DNA from: Sycon ciliatum
Taxonomy: Eukaryota; Porifera; Calcarea; Leucosolenida; Sycettidae
Assembly: GCF_964019385.1 (NCBI RefSeq)
Contig: NC_088653.1
Location: forward strand, 14,382,154-14,446,153
DNA length: 64,000 nt
Direction: 5' to 3'
Positions 63,963 through 64,000 of this stretch are shown here, piece after piece (position 1 is the first letter of the stretch; every line of letters starts with the position of its first letter). The notes beneath the pieces were generated by a model. It was not told the origin of the DNA, did no database searches, and saw only the letters and a program-made list of their open reading frames with translations. The position numbers and the translations under genes are program-made.

Positions 63963-64000
63963 GTTCAGGCCCAGGCGCGTGCCCTGTATGGGTTCCTGGG
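63963..64000 (+). repeat. Dispersed repeat start, as at 16557 and 36440
   Basis: GGCCCAGGCGCGTGCCCTGT then ATGGGTTCCTGGG at the window edge; rest outside. Confidence 0.6.

Overview
The window is genomic DNA from an animal, most likely a marine invertebrate. Introns have canonical GT/AG borders. The repeats are animal-type APE LINEs, Penelope-like retroelement ends, tRNA-derived SINEs, hAT, Tc1-like and Kolobok DNA transposons, long (TG)n and (TTA)n microsatellites, and ACATGT-rich stretches. I cannot name the species from sequence alone. No rRNA, functional tRNA, CRISPR or LTR retrovirus was seen.

Host genes are few. A GC-rich terminal exon at 3921-5253 (+) encodes a disordered, repeat-containing protein of unknown function. 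A second host gene can be assembled on the + strand from a signal-peptide exon (30679-30742) to a stop codon at 63265. Its exons lie at 36337 (tentative), 42811, 48282, 52301, 56825, 60067, 62958 and 63204. Their phases agree (almost all 1-1) and they encode short Cys-containing domains resembling C-type-lectin-like modules, giving a probable secreted protein of about 520 residues. Almost every lectin-like exon acceptor is preceded closely by a tandem repeat, most often (TG)n on the sense strand.

Region by region. 0-3.1 kb: hammerhead-ribozyme element, SINEs and a 469-bp-arm palindrome of Penelope-like 3' ends. 3.1-5.6 kb: (TG)n and the GC-rich host exon. 5.6-18.3 kb: LINE graveyard with nested elements, including an 8-kb TA-flanked insertion that splits a LINE reading frame and carries a LINE with long, open ORF1 and ORF2. 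19.5-24.1 kb: two TA-flanked inverted-repeat elements. 25-30.6 kb: MITEs, minisatellites and LINE pieces. 30.8-35.5 kb: a nearly whole Kolobok transposon (TTAA target duplication, long TIRs) with a five-exon THAP/transposase gene on the minus strand and a convergent two-exon gene on the plus strand. The second gene encodes a domain resembling the cytoplasmic ballast region of the P2X7 receptor. 36-42 kb: 55-bp satellite and DNA transposons. 42.8-63.3 kb: lectin-like exons spread among repeats, including two tandem 594-bp units that each carry a well-formed hammerhead ribozyme (retrozyme-like).

The strongest leads are the Kolobok/P2X7-type ballast association, the hammerhead-bearing elements with their inverted-repeat architecture, and the tandem-repeat-before-acceptor pattern in the lectin-like gene.
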